Assembly: GCF_002240415.1 (NCBI RefSeq)
Contig: NZ_CP020028.1
Location: forward strand, 970,001-1,034,000
Direction: 5' to 3'
Source of the DNA: Paenibacillus kribbensis
GTDB taxonomy: Bacteria; Bacillota; Bacilli; Paenibacillales; Paenibacillaceae
DNA length: 64,000 bases
Part shown: positions 1 to 9,645 of the stretch, one piece after another
How positions within the stretch are numbered: position 1 is the first letter of the stretch
Layout: each line of letters starts with the position of its first letter
The notes under the pieces: model-generated
What the model saw: the letters and a program-made list of their open reading frames with translations, nothing else
Database searches by the model: none
What the model was told of the DNA's origin: nothing
Translations under genes and position numbers: made by a program

Positions 1-1702
<1,702 letters not shown>

Positions 1703-1769
1703 TAAAGATAAACGCAATGGAGTTTCGGATCCAGTTTTCAGGGTGTAACCTTGAAAAAATATTTAATAT

Positions 1770-1845
1770 TCCCTGATAGCTCAGTTGGTAGAGCACTCGA
1801 CTGTTAATCGAGTTGTCACAGGTTCGAGTCCTGTTCGGGGAGCCA
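1770..1845 (+). tRNA. tRNA-Asn (GTT)
   Basis: The cloverleaf has a 7-bp acceptor stem with one G-T pair, anticodon loop 'ctgttaa' and an encoded CCA. It is the first of 15 tRNA genes co-oriented with the 23S gene and probably co-transcribed with it. Confidence 0.96.
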
Positions 1846-1848
1846 TAT

Positions 1849-1940
1849 GGAGAGGTGTCCGAGTTGGCCGAAGGAGCACGATTGGAAATCGTGTAGGCGC
1901 CAAAAGCGTCTCGAGGGTTCGAATCCCTCTCTCTCCGCCA
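1849..1940 (+). tRNA. tRNA-Ser (GGA)
   Basis: This is a class II tRNA with a long variable arm. The anticodon GGA lies in 'cgattggaaatcg', and CCA is encoded. It follows tRNA-Asn after three bases. Confidence 0.96.
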
Positions 1941-1957
1941 GAATTATTTTATTGCAT

Positions 1958-2029
1958 GGCCCGTTGGTCAAGGGGTTAAGACACCTCCCTTTCACGGAGG
2001 TAACAGGGGTTCGAATCCCCTACGGGTCA
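1958..2029 (+). tRNA. tRNA-Glu (TTC)
   Basis: The acceptor stem ggcccgt/acgggtc and anticodon TTC in 'ccctttcacgg' are visible. No CCA is encoded, so the end would be added after transcription. Confidence 0.95.
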
Positions 2030-2097
2030 TAAAAAATCCATAAAGAGCTTGAAATAAAAAGTTCATTATGGTATTATATGAGAAGTGTTCCAATTGT

Positions 2098-2173
2098 GGA
2101 GGCTTAGCTCAGCTGGGAGAGCATCTGCCTTACAAGCAGAGGGTCGGGGGTTCGATCCCCTCAGCCTCCACCA
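2098..2173 (+). tRNA. tRNA-Val (TAC)
   Basis: The cloverleaf has acceptor stem ggaggct/agcctcc and anticodon TAC in 'gccttacaagc', with CCA encoded. Confidence 0.95.
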
Positions 2174-2199
2174 TTTGAAAAATTAATATTTATTACTAT

Positions 2200-2279
<80 letters not shown>

Positions 2280-2290
2280 AACTTTATTAT

Positions 2291-2367
2291 GGAACTGTGG
2301 TGTAGAGGCCTAACATGCCTGCCTGTCACGCAGGAGATCGCGGGTTCGAATCCCGTCAGTTCCGCCA
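2291..2367 (+). tRNA. tRNA-Asp (GTC)
   Basis: The acceptor stem ggaactg/cagttcc and anticodon GTC in 'gcctgtcacgc' are present, with CCA encoded. Confidence 0.95.
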
Positions 2368-2405
2368 TTAGTAGTACATTGTTTTAAAGAAGAGCCTTAT
2401 TATAA

Positions 2406-2478
<73 letters not shown>

Positions 2479-2498
2479 CTTTTAAATGAATATTTTTT

Positions 2499-2574
<76 letters not shown>

Positions 2575-2578
2575 CTGT

Positions 2579-2664
2579 GGAGGATTAGCGAAGTGGCCAA
2601 ACGCATCAGACTGTAAATCTGCTCCCTTACGGGTTCGGTGGTTCGAATCCATCATCCTCCACCA
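2579..2664 (+). tRNA. tRNA-Tyr (GTA)
   Basis: This class II tRNA has a long variable arm and anticodon GTA in 'gactgtaaatc', with CCA encoded. Confidence 0.95.
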
Positions 2665-2671
2665 GTTTTAT

Positions 2672-2745
2672 AGGGGCATAGTTTAAAGGTAGAACAACGG
2701 TCTCCAAAACCGTTGGTGTGGGTTCAATTCCTGCTGCCCCTGCCA
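2672..2745 (+). tRNA. tRNA-Trp (CCA)
   Basis: The acceptor stem aggggca/tgcccct and anticodon CCA in 'gtctccaaaac' are present, with a 3' CCA. The trpS gene at 51.8 kb has a T-box leader expected to read this tRNA. Confidence 0.95.
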
Positions 2746-2761
2746 AATATTCATTTCTTGC

Positions 2762-2835
2762 GGCGGTCGTGGCGAAGTGGTTAACGCACCGGACTGTGAC
2801 TCCGGCATTCGTGGGTTCAAGCCCCATCGGCCGCC
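2762..2835 (+). tRNA. tRNA-His (GTG)
   Basis: The anticodon GTG lies in 'gactgtgactc'. An extra 5' G (position -1) faces the discriminator C, as is diagnostic for tRNA-His. CCA is not encoded. Confidence 0.94.
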
Positions 2836-2844
2836 CTTTAATTT

Positions 2845-2919
2845 TGGGGATTAGCCAAGCGGTAAGGCAACGGACTTTGACTCCGTCATGCATAGGTTCA
2901 AATCCTATATCCCCAGCCA
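2845..2919 (+). tRNA. tRNA-Gln (TTG)
   Basis: The acceptor stem tggggat/atcccca and anticodon TTG in 'gactttgactc' are present, with CCA encoded. Confidence 0.95.
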
Positions 2920-2926
2920 TTTTCAT

Positions 2927-2998
2927 GCGGACGTGGCTCAGCGGTAGAGCATCGCCTTGCCAAGGCGAGGGTCGCGGGTTCGATTCCCGTCGTCCGCT
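2927..2998 (+). tRNA. tRNA-Gly (GCC)
   Basis: The acceptor stem gcggacg/cgtccgc and anticodon GCC in 'ccttgccaagg' are present. CCA is not encoded. Confidence 0.95.
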
Positions 2999-3010
2999 TT
3001 GATATACTCT

Positions 3011-3085
3011 GGCGCCATAGCCAAGTGGTAAGGCAAAGCTCTGCAAAAGCTTTATTCCCCAGTTCAAATCTGGGTGGCGCCTCCA
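3011..3085 (+). tRNA. tRNA-Cys (GCA)
   Basis: The acceptor stem ggcgcca/tggcgcc and anticodon GCA in 'ctctgcaaaag' are present, with CCA encoded. Confidence 0.95.
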
Positions 3086-3097
3086 TAATTTGAGTAT

Positions 3098-3176
3098 GCC
3101 GGCGTGGCGGAATGGCAGACGCGCTCGACTCAAAATCGAGTGGGAAACCGTGGAGGTTCGAGTCCTCTCGCCGGTA
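3098..3176 (+). tRNA. tRNA-Leu (CAA), last of the cluster
   Basis: The anticodon loop is 'ctcaaaa' (CAA), with a class II variable arm. The first acceptor pair is a G-T wobble and no CCA is encoded. The 3' half is repeated in decayed form at 5819-5866, and perhaps at 7025-7053. This is what one expects if a mobile element once integrated into this gene. Confidence 0.93.
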
Positions 3177-3178
3177 TT

Positions 3179-3237
3179 AAAAACATAAGCAAAAGCTCAT
3201 TAGAAATAACTTCTAATGAGCTTTTGCTTATGTTTTT
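3179..3237 (+). terminator. Rho-independent terminator of the rRNA/tRNA operon
   Basis: A near-perfect stem of about 25 bp with the 5-base loop 'ataac' is followed by 'tgtttttatt'. It starts directly after tRNA-Leu and should end the operon transcript. Confidence 0.93.
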
Positions 3238-3442
3238 ATTATTTCATTCATTGTATTTGCTTAAAATACTTTGGAACTGTATTCTAATGAATTTCCTCTC
3301 GAATGGTATGTAATTATACATAGGTGGAGCATGTGCATAATAAGCAAAGACGCCATGCTTCAAAGGCATAATGAAAGTCGCTCTCTGGTGACGGGTAGCG
3401 GACTTCCCGCCGATGTGTTGTCTAAAATGCGGGAATGTTCGT

Positions 3443-3798
3443 CTATATGCGCTGCTTACCTAACATCTTAACTCCCACTGAAATCCGGATAACATAGTTA
3501 TCTGGATTTCTTTCTGCGAAATAGCTGAGCAAGTCCACGGAGTAAGCATTCTCAACTATATCTAATCGATTATCTTTTATATATTTTTTAAAACGATATA
3601 GGTTTTATACATTGTTTCATAAGGTCCTCTATGGTTTATAACCGCATACAGACCCTTAGGTTTTGTCATTAATCTCTCAGCCTGAATTGGCGCTTTTAAT
3701 TTGTTGGCGATATAGTTCGGGTAGAAATAACTTTCTTCGAATATACCATCAGCATCCCCTTTGCTTCTCTCTTGGCTGGACCGTTGACCGGCTTGGTT
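3443..3798 (-). pseudogene. GyrI-like effector-binding domain, frameshifted and 5'-truncated
   Basis: Read on the minus strand, the translation runs through 'YIANKLKAPIQAERL', 'GLYAVINHRGPYETMYK' and 'YIKDNRLDIVENAYSVDLLS' to a stop at 3443-3445. The HRGPYE motif and overall pattern match the C-terminal ligand-binding domain of BmrR/GyrI-type regulators. One base is missing or added in the A/T-rich run near 3580-3590, so the two halves are in different frames. The DNA-binding N-terminus is absent, and an in-frame stop lies just upstream at 3799-3801, where homology ends. It faces an exporter remnant, so the pair may once have been a divergent regulator and its target. It is probably not functional. 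Confidence 0.7.
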
Positions 3799-3801
3799 TT
3801 A

Positions 3802-4185
3802 CATCGATTGGATGTGATTCGTATCAAGAGTGCCGCTTTGTTGATTGCCGCTTCGATTGAAGAAGTAGCCTACGAAATCAGGGGACCGCCGGGAATCGTC
3901 ATTATTGGAAGTATGTCGGCTCTTGTGTATACTCTGGCAATGAAACTTTCCGCGGGTCTTCAAGTTCCCGATCGTGTAAGAGATAGCCTAGATGAAGTGC
4001 TTTTGACTGTAGAAGGTTTGCCTGCACAGGCGGCAGAAGTGCTTAAGACTGCTGGTCGCACCCCTTTTGATCAATCCTTTTATACAATCCTGGCCGAATC
4101 GATTTTGTTTGTGGTCATTGCGGCCGCTATCGTTGGATTCGTTGGTGCAAAATCTAAGAAAAGGGAAACTGCGATTCATTCTTAA
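3802..4185 (+). pseudogene. C-terminal remnant of a QacA/SmvA-like MFS exporter
   Basis: About 128 residues remain. The segment 'AASIEEVAYEIRGPPGIVII' followed by GSM resembles the late-helix region of DHA2 drug exporters of the QacA/SmvA type, normally about 500 residues. A conserved-looking loop with 'GLPAQAAEVLKTAGRTPFDQ', a final hydrophobic helix (about 20 residues) and a basic tail follow. The first ten or more helices are missing. The frame stays open to about 3700 upstream, but that part lies antisense to the regulator remnant and is unlikely to be coding. The family call is an inference from pattern only. Confidence 0.55.
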
Positions 4186-4267
4186 TATTTTTTGTAAATT
4201 TGTAACATTTTTATTATAGATGATATAGCCTTGGTCATAAGGGATTTCACGACCAGGGTTCTTTTGT

Positions 4268-5149
4268 TTGGAACACTTTCTAAATATTATTTTGCAAGTT
4301 AGAATGCCGCGCGTCATTTTCGCCCTTCTCATCGGAATGGGGCTTTCCTTGTGCGGAACGATAATGCAGGCGGTAGTTCAAAATCCGCTCGCCGATCCAT
4401 ACATACTTGGTATTTCGTCGGGGGCTTCGCTGGGAGCAACCTTTGCAATTCTGGTCGGGTTTGGAAGCGGCGCTTTATTATCACAGTTTGGTGTGGCCTT
4501 CGGCGCATTCGTTGGCGCCATGATCACTTCGGTCGCCGTGCTTGTGTTGTCCAGTATAGGGGGAAAGGCGACATCGGTGAAGCTGGTTTTATCAGGGGTA
4601 GTCATTGGCGCCTTGTACAGCGCATTTTCGAGTTTGATCATCTATTTTGCCAACAATGCCGATGGGATCAAGACGGTGACGTTCTGGTCAATGGGAAGTC
4701 TCGCTTCGTCAAGCTGGGAGAAAGTTCCGATTTTGGCGGTCGTAGTTTTGCTTGGCTGTATCTTGTTCCTTTTTCAACATCGGGTATTGAATACGATGCT
4801 GCTAGGTGATGAGCCTGCTATTACGCTTGGCATTAATTTGAGTTCTTATCGCAAGTTTTACATGATTGCTACGGCCCTCATTACAGGAACCATGGTTGCT
4901 TACGCCGGAATGATAGGTTTTGTAGGGCCTATCGTCCCGCATATATCCAGAGGCATATTCAGCGCCGATCATAGGCGGTTGATGTTGGGAACGCTCCTGT
5001 CAGGAGGACTGTTTCTAATATGGTCCGATATTTTATCGAGAACACTCATTCATAATGTCGAATTGCCCATCGGAATCATTACTTCTGTTATTGGTTCCCC
5101 ATTATTTATCTATATGATTGTAAAAAAAGGGTACAATTTCGGAGGGTAG
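4268..5149 (+). pseudogene. FecCD-family iron-siderophore/cobalamin ABC permease, N-terminus missing
   Basis: The protein begins at the conserved 'VRMPRVIFALLIGMGLSLCG' segment and continues with 'VQNPLADPYILGISSGASLG', both signatures of FecCD/BtuC permeases. It ends with the usual 'SVIGSPLFIYMIVKKG'. The family is usually about 330-350 residues with ten helices. Here the first helix and about 40 residues are lost. A TTG at 4268 with no clear ribosome-binding site is the only start. It is followed five bases later by the ATPase/binding-protein chimera, so the original transporter operon has collapsed. The remaining body is intact, but function is doubtful. Confidence 0.75.
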
Positions 5150-5153
5150 CAGC

Positions 5154-5759
5154 ATGGAATTAACCGCGGAACAAATGGAAATCTGGATCGGCAAAAAAGA
5201 AATCATTAAAAATGTCTCCATAAGAGTGAAAAATCAACAATTCGTGGGCCTGATAGGGCCGAATGGCTGTGGGAAATCGACGCTGTTAAAAAGTATTTAT
5301 AAAAGCTTAGTGCCCCAGAAAGGCACCGTTTTTTTAGATGATATGGATGTACTCAAAACCTCCGAAAAAAAAGTATCCCAGCAAATGGGGGTGGTCAGCC
5401 AATTTAATGAAATGCATTTCGATCTAACCGTTCAGCAAATGGTAATGTTTAATGATTCGATGAAAATGGTCAAGCTGAATAATATTTTTGAGGGTGAGAC
5501 GGGACAGGTCAATTTAGAAACCTTGATTAATGCCGATCCAGATGTCTTAATTATTCCAGATTGGTCGAATAACGGTGGCACTACTCCTGATGCGATTAAA
5601 CAGGCGCTTTATGCCAACTCCAAGCTGTCGAGTATGAAGGCGATCAAAAACAAACAAATTTATGCTGTCGATTACAATTATATGTTCGGATATGGCTATA
5701 ACACCATAGACGGGATGGAGATTCTAGCGAAAGAAATGTATCCGGATTTATTTAAATAG
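5154..5759 (+). pseudogene. Chimera: FecE-type ATPase N-terminus fused in frame to a substrate-binding-protein C-terminus
   Basis: Residues 1 to about 100 are an ABC ATPase start with Walker A GPNGCGKSTLL and a Q-loop region ('MGVVSQ'), up to 'FDLTVQQMVM'. From about residue 102 the protein becomes the C-terminal lobe of a periplasmic-binding-type lipoprotein ('FEGETGQVNLETLINADPDV', 'VDYNYMFGYG', 'LAKEMYPDLFK'). The ABC signature, Walker B and H-loop are missing, as are the binding protein's signal peptide and first lobe. An in-frame deletion near 5454 that removed the rest of an ATPase gene and the start of a binding-protein gene would explain this. It cannot work as an ATPase. Confidence 0.8.
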
Positions 5760-5818
5760 GGCAGTGAGAACTAAATTAATTAAGTAGAGTAATTAAGTAG
5801 ACTAACTAGTATGTATGA

Positions 5819-5866
5819 TTCACAATCGAGTGGGAAACTGTAGAGGTTCGAGTTCTCTCGCTGGCA
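5819..5866 (+). repeat. Degenerate copy of the tRNA-Leu 3' half (candidate att scar)
   Basis: Forty-eight bases match the 3' half of tRNA-Leu (3129-3176), from the anticodon loop to the discriminator base, at 41 of 48 positions by my alignment. Six of the seven differences are transitions. Like the real gene it is followed at once by a terminator hairpin. The 5' half is absent, so it is not a tRNA gene. It marks the right border of the decayed segment at 3.2-5.8 kb. Confidence 0.8.
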
Positions 5867-5870
5867 TACC

Positions 5871-5923
5871 AAAAATAGGTTTGAAAAATTGTATTAAACA
5901 ATTTTTACAAACCTATTTTTTAT
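5871..5923 (+). terminator. Terminator-like hairpin after the tRNA-Leu remnant
   Basis: The arms 'aaaaataggtttg' and 'caaacctattttt', with inner pairing aaaaattgt/acaattttt and one bulged base, form a long hairpin with T-rich flanks on both sides. It could serve the chimeric ORF upstream and the methyltransferase transcript arriving from the other strand. Confidence 0.75.
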
Positions 5924-5992
5924 TTTAAGCAGCCGTTCTGATTTTTGTGTGCCGTTCGTCCCGTTTTATCTTTATTAGGAGTATTACGTCAC

Positions 5993-6703
5993 CTATTTGG
6001 ATGCGATAATAACGAGCGCTGGTGATTCTATGCTATAGGGAGACATGCCATAGTCACCGTATACCGATATAGAATGAAATCCGCAATTCATAAGCTCGTT
6101 CTGAAGTTGGGTTTTTGTAACAGGATAAAGAAGGATCGCATTTGAATGAGTATCTGAATGATCTTCCAAAATTGTAGTAAACCTGATTTTATGATCTAAA
6201 GGCTCATACTTGCGAGTAAATGTAAACGTGTCCTTTTGTATCAGCGGGAAGGAATATTTTTGATGACGTAATACATTCTCGAAATTTACAGTTTGAATGA
6301 CCAGCTTTCCCTGTTCATTCAGCATGTCATATGCAGCTTGAAGAAATGTACATATTTCATTGAAATTGTCCAGATGGGCAAAAGTATTGCCGATACAATA
6401 AATACCATCAAACGTTTCGTTTAACTGGGGTATTTGCTGCATGCTGTTTGGCATCACTTTTATATGAAGTTGGTCACGGTTTGCTTTTTCCTTAATTTTA
6501 ACGGTCATGCTTTGTTCGGGTTCAGCTGCAGTAAGGATATAGCCAGCCTTTGTCAAAGCAATCGCAGTGTTGCCCGTTCCTGCGCCCACGTCAAGCAGAG
6601 TGGAGGCGGCTGGGAAGCAGGAGGATAGAAAGCTGATTTGCTTGTCATTTACAGGAAATATTTCATCATAATAGGGGGTTAATACTTGATAGAATTTCGT
6701 CAT
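5993..6703 (-). CDS. Class I SAM-dependent methyltransferase
   Basis: The product has 236 residues, usual for a small stand-alone methyltransferase. Motif I is 'LLDVGAGTGNTAIAL' at about residues 36-50, followed by an acidic 'AAEPEQSM' (motif II) and 'FDGIYCIGNTFAHL' (motif IV), so SAM binding is well supported. The substrate cannot be told from sequence; small molecules such as phenolics or quinone precursors are typical of related proteins. The start is supported by GAGGAG eight or so bases upstream. It is a single gene on the minus strand, between the tRNA-Leu remnant and a TetR gene. Terminator-like sequence at 5871-5923 follows it. Confidence 0.85.
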   Translation of the reverse strand: MTKFYQVLTPYYDEIFPVNDKQISFLSSCFPAASTLLDVGAGTGNTAIALTKAGYILTAAEPEQSMTVKIKEKANRDQLHIKVMPNSMQQIPQLNETFDGIYCIGNTFAHLDNFNEICTFLQAAYDMLNEQGKLVIQTVNFENVLRHQKYSFPLIQKDTFTFTRKYEPLDHKIRFTTILEDHSDTHSNAILLYPVTKTQLQNELMNCGFHSISVYGDYGMSPYSIESPALVIIASK

Positions 6704-7187
6704 ATTGTTCGCTCCTCAGGTAGTCAATTACTGTATTGTTAGAGATATGGTGTCCAACATAAAGGTGTTTAACTGATTTAATAGAAATATACTCTTTTTT
6801 TTTACGAATCTAGTGATTCGAATCACAATGTGCCCATACATGAATAAAACTGCCAATGAAAAGTTCGCCCATCTATTTCTAGCCTCCCTGGGTAAAACTA
6901 GATTGCGTCCAGGAGGTAAGGCTCCAACGGAAAGAATCCTGGGGGCGAATCAATCACCCCTGATACAAAGCTACTCGAGGTAGCTCCCAATATGGGGACG
7001 ACAGCTATGATTGAATAGCAGGTGCGACTCAAAATTGATTGGGAATCTCTAGATGTATTTACATTAATTGATTTTGACAACAAGCCAATAAGGAGTGAAT
7101 TTGACCAGGGCTTGATGTGTATAGTAGAATGTTGGTACTGAAAAAACGTTTTTAGTTTTATTGAGTAGAAAGAAATGAGGGATGAAG
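6704..7187. other. Intergenic region between divergent methyltransferase and TetR genes
   Basis: This stretch of about 480 bases shows no convincing gene. It contains a weak tRNA-Leu-like remnant at 7025-7053. Near 7097 there is a possible promoter for the TetR gene: 'ttgacc', 18 bases, then 'tagaat'. No clear operator palindrome was found. Confidence 0.4.
7025..7053 (+). repeat. Second, weaker tRNA-Leu-like remnant
   Basis: The sequence 'cgactcaaaattgattggga' copies the anticodon stem-loop region of tRNA-Leu ('cgactcaaaatcgagtggga'), and the following nine bases match less well. It is too short to prove descent, but it lies in the same orientation as the better copy at 5819. It would extend the disturbed region to about 7.05 kb. 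Confidence 0.45.
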
Positions 7188-7739
7188 ATGAAGGAAAGGA
7201 TTTTAGAAGCTTTTGTGGAGGAAGCGCATGAAAGTGGTTTGAAATTTACCATGGATGACCTTGCAAAAAGACTCGCTATTAGCAAGCGTACCTTATATGA
7301 GCATTTTTCGTCCAAAACACTCATTTTAGAAACGCTTATAGAGCGTACGAATGATGATATGGTTCGAAAAACCAAGCAAATTATCGAAAACGATCAATTG
7401 TCTACATTAGAGAAGATTAAGCAGTCGATTAGGGTCATGCCGCAATATTATGAGTTTTATGACTTACGAATATTGGAACAAATGAAAAAATATTATCCTG
7501 AGCATTGGAAAAGTGTGCATGCCGATTTGAATGATTGGCCCCAGATCAGAACATTAATTCAGCAGGGCATCCGGGAAGGGATTATTGTAAACAAAAACGA
7601 GGCTCTCATTATGAGGCTTATTATTGATTCGATAAATTTAACGCTCGATCAGCGCTTTTTTCTGGAGAACAGCGTGACGGTAGAGGATGCCACTTATTCT
7701 ATTGCAGATATTTTGTTATTTGGGCTGGTTGAAAAATAG
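7188..7739 (+). CDS. TetR/AcrR-family transcriptional regulator
   Basis: The N-terminal 50 residues form a TetR-type helix-turn-helix: 'ERILEAFVEEAHESGL', 'FTMDDLAKRLAISKRTLYEH', 'FSSKTLILETLIE'. The rest is a helical ligand and dimerisation domain. Total length is 183 residues from the ATG at 7188, which sits six bases after 'gaggg'; an ATG at 7182 is also possible. The gene is followed by a terminator and then a NorA/Bmr-type exporter in the same direction. A role as a drug-responsive repressor of that exporter is an inference from position. Confidence 0.88.
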   Translation: MKERILEAFVEEAHESGLKFTMDDLAKRLAISKRTLYEHFSSKTLILETLIERTNDDMVRKTKQIIENDQLSTLEKIKQSIRVMPQYYEFYDLRILEQMKKYYPEHWKSVHADLNDWPQIRTLIQQGIREGIIVNKNEALIMRLIIDSINLTLDQRFFLENSVTVEDATYSIADILLFGLVEK

Positions 7740-7787
7740 AAAATGGCCTCAACAACATGTTACATATGTGAAGGGGCCATTTTTTTA
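7740..7787 (+). terminator. Terminator after the TetR gene
   Basis: The stem aaatggcc/ggccattt with an imperfect inner part is followed by seven T. It separates the regulator transcript from the exporter gene. Confidence 0.8.
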
Positions 7788-7891
7788 TAAGAAAACTAAT
7801 AAAACAATTTAAGTTTTATTGTTCTAGAGATGCAGCAAACAAGTTTAAGAAATGATAAATAAAAGAGATATGGAAAAGGAAGGGTGGAAAC

Positions 7892-9118
7892 ATGTCTATA
7901 CTGACACGGAACCGGGGAGCTATGCTTTTGTTAATGCTTAATATTTTTTTGGCATTCATGGGGATTGGCTTGGTTGTACCTGTTTTACCTAAGTTTATAA
8001 GTGAGCTAGGGATGAATGGCTCATCGATGGGGCTGATGGTTGCAGCTTTTGCACTGACACAGCTTTTATTATCACCATTATCGGGAAAGTGGTCTGACCG
8101 TTATGGACGTAAAAAATTGATTGTCTTCGGCATGATCGTTTTTATGTTATCTGAGCTTGTCTTTGGACTTGCCAGTTCTGTTCCAATCTTGTTTGTTGCA
8201 CGAATCATGGGCGGGGTAGGAGCAGCGCTTCTAACTCCTTCTATTATGGCTTATGTCGCTGATGTGACCTCATTCGAGGAAAGGGGAAAGGGAATGGGGA
8301 TGATTAATGCAGCGATCAACACAGGCTTCATTATTGGACCAGGGATTGGCGGTTTGCTCGCCACATATGGAATACGTATTCCCTTTTTTGCAGCCGCAGG
8401 AGCCGCAGGAATAGCCGCTGTCTTGTCCTGGCTGGTGCTGCCGGAATCCTTAAGCAAAGAAAAGCAGCAATACAACAGAGAGCTTCCACGTCAAAGGGAA
8501 AACCTTTTGCAGCAATTTGCCAAGTCCTATCGTTCTCCTTATTTTATGGGCTTGTTGATTGTATTTGTCGTTGCATTTGGGCTGGCTAATTTTGAAACGG
8601 TATTTGGACTGTTTGTTGATCATAAATATGGTTTTACACCGATGGATATTGCGATCATTATAACGACTGGCTCCATTTTGGGCGCAGTTGTGCAAGCAAC
8701 TATATTTGGCTGGATCATTAATCGTTTTGGCGAGAAAAAAGTAATTCACAGCTGTTTGGCCGTTGGGGGATTGTTTATTTTTCTAACGCTGTTTGCTGAA
8801 AAGTACGCGATGATTATGATAACGACCTTCATTATTTTTCTGGCTATGGATATCCTTCGTCCGGCAGTAAGCACTTCTTTGTCGCGACAGGCGGGGGATG
8901 AGCAAGGGTTTGTGGCAGGTATGAACTCTTCCTATACAAGTTTGGGGAATGTGATTGGGCCGCTGATTGCGGGGGTGCTGTTTGATGTTCATATCAATAT
9001 GCCTTATATGGTTGCCGCGATAGCATTATTGCTGTGTCTCGTCCTTTCACTCCGCTCTAAGCAAGCGGGAGAGCCGCGCTCAACAACCCATGTAGCAGAA
9101 CAGCGTAGAGGTGGATAG
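7892..9118 (+). CDS. MFS multidrug exporter, NorA/Bmr type (DHA1)
   Basis: The product has 408 residues and about 12 helices. Motif A 'GKWSDRYGRKK' lies in the loop between helices 2 and 3. Motif C 'GFIIGPGIGGLLA' lies in helix 5 and is characteristic of drug/H+ antiporters. The N-terminus ('MNIFLAFMGIGLVVPVLP'-like) closely follows the NorA/Bmr/Blt pattern. The ribosome-binding site GGAAGGGTGG is well placed. It is expected to export amphipathic drugs across the membrane using the proton gradient. The TetR gene just upstream is a likely regulator. Exact substrates are unknown. Confidence 0.88.
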   Translation: MSILTRNRGAMLLLMLNIFLAFMGIGLVVPVLPKFISELGMNGSSMGLMVAAFALTQLLLSPLSGKWSDRYGRKKLIVFGMIVFMLSELVFGLASSVPILFVARIMGGVGAALLTPSIMAYVADVTSFEERGKGMGMINAAINTGFIIGPGIGGLLATYGIRIPFFAAAGAAGIAAVLSWLVLPESLSKEKQQYNRELPRQRENLLQQFAKSYRSPYFMGLLIVFVVAFGLANFETVFGLFVDHKYGFTPMDIAIIITTGSILGAVVQATIFGWIINRFGEKKVIHSCLAVGGLFIFLTLFAEKYAMIMITTFIIFLAMDILRPAVSTSLSRQAGDEQGFVAGMNSSYTSLGNVIGPLIAGVLFDVHINMPYMVAAIALLLCLVLSLRSKQAGEPRSTTHVAEQRRGG

Positions 9119-9149
9119 CCGCAGGTCTGTATATGTCCCCGACTAAGGT

Positions 9150-9210
9150 CTAGGTTCGAAAACCGTCTGGAGTCCGTTTTGACGAACGCTTGATCAGCGT
9201 ACAATAAGGA
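9150..9210 (+). promoter_or_regulatory. Candidate promoter and LiaR-box region of the lia/psp operon
   Basis: A 'ttgacg' at 9179 and 'tacaat' at 9200 could be -35 and -10 elements, although the 15-base spacer is short. The partly symmetric 'gtctggagtccg' just upstream resembles the GTC/GAC-rich boxes bound by LiaR-type regulators. Both calls are tentative. Confidence 0.35.
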
Positions 9211-9245
9211 CATAAGCAAGACACAGTGAAAGGCGGTGAGAGATC

Positions 9246-9557
9246 ATGAGAGTTAACAAAGGGAATGGCTTGGCTATTGTACTGATCGTGTTAGGTTCGA
9301 TTTTGCTGCTTGGTAAGTTTACTCCGTTTTTCGGTTACTTTGTAGGACATCTGATTGGTTACTTGATTCCGATAGCCATGATTATGTTGGGTTACTACGG
9401 TGTGAAAAGAGGAAATGCACTCTTCGGCTGGATCGTGCTTGTGCTCGGGGTACTGATTTTACTGGGCAAACTATCCTGGCTCATTGGGCCGCTGCTGGCA
9501 ATCGGGTTAATCATATTTGGTGTATCCATGCTGAGCGACCGCAGAAGACGCTACTAA
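9246..9557 (+). CDS. LiaI-like small membrane protein
   Basis: The product has 103 residues and four hydrophobic segments covering almost the whole chain, ending in a basic tail 'SDRRRRY'. This is the LiaI/LiaF-TM (DUF5668-like) fold, repeated in the N-terminus of the LiaF-like gene at 11658. In Bacillus, LiaI anchors the phage-shock protein LiaH at the membrane during cell-wall antibiotic stress. Here it precedes a PspA gene by 88 bases and is the first gene of the putative operon. The start is supported by AAAGGCGGTGA. Confidence 0.78.
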   Translation: MRVNKGNGLAIVLIVLGSILLLGKFTPFFGYFVGHLIGYLIPIAMIMLGYYGVKRGNALFGWIVLVLGVLILLGKLSWLIGPLLAIGLIIFGVSMLSDRRRRY

Positions 9558-9645
9558 GTTTGATAGTTTGAGAAATGAAGAAGGTTATAGAAAACAAGCA
9601 GTATTAAAATTATGAAAATACGAAATGTGAAAGGAGCAGGCGCTA

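Noticed and set aside
3271..3471. Plus-strand 66-codon frame after the tRNA terminator
   Set aside because: It has no ribosome-binding site, and its second half is antisense to the GyrI-like remnant, which explains the sequence better.
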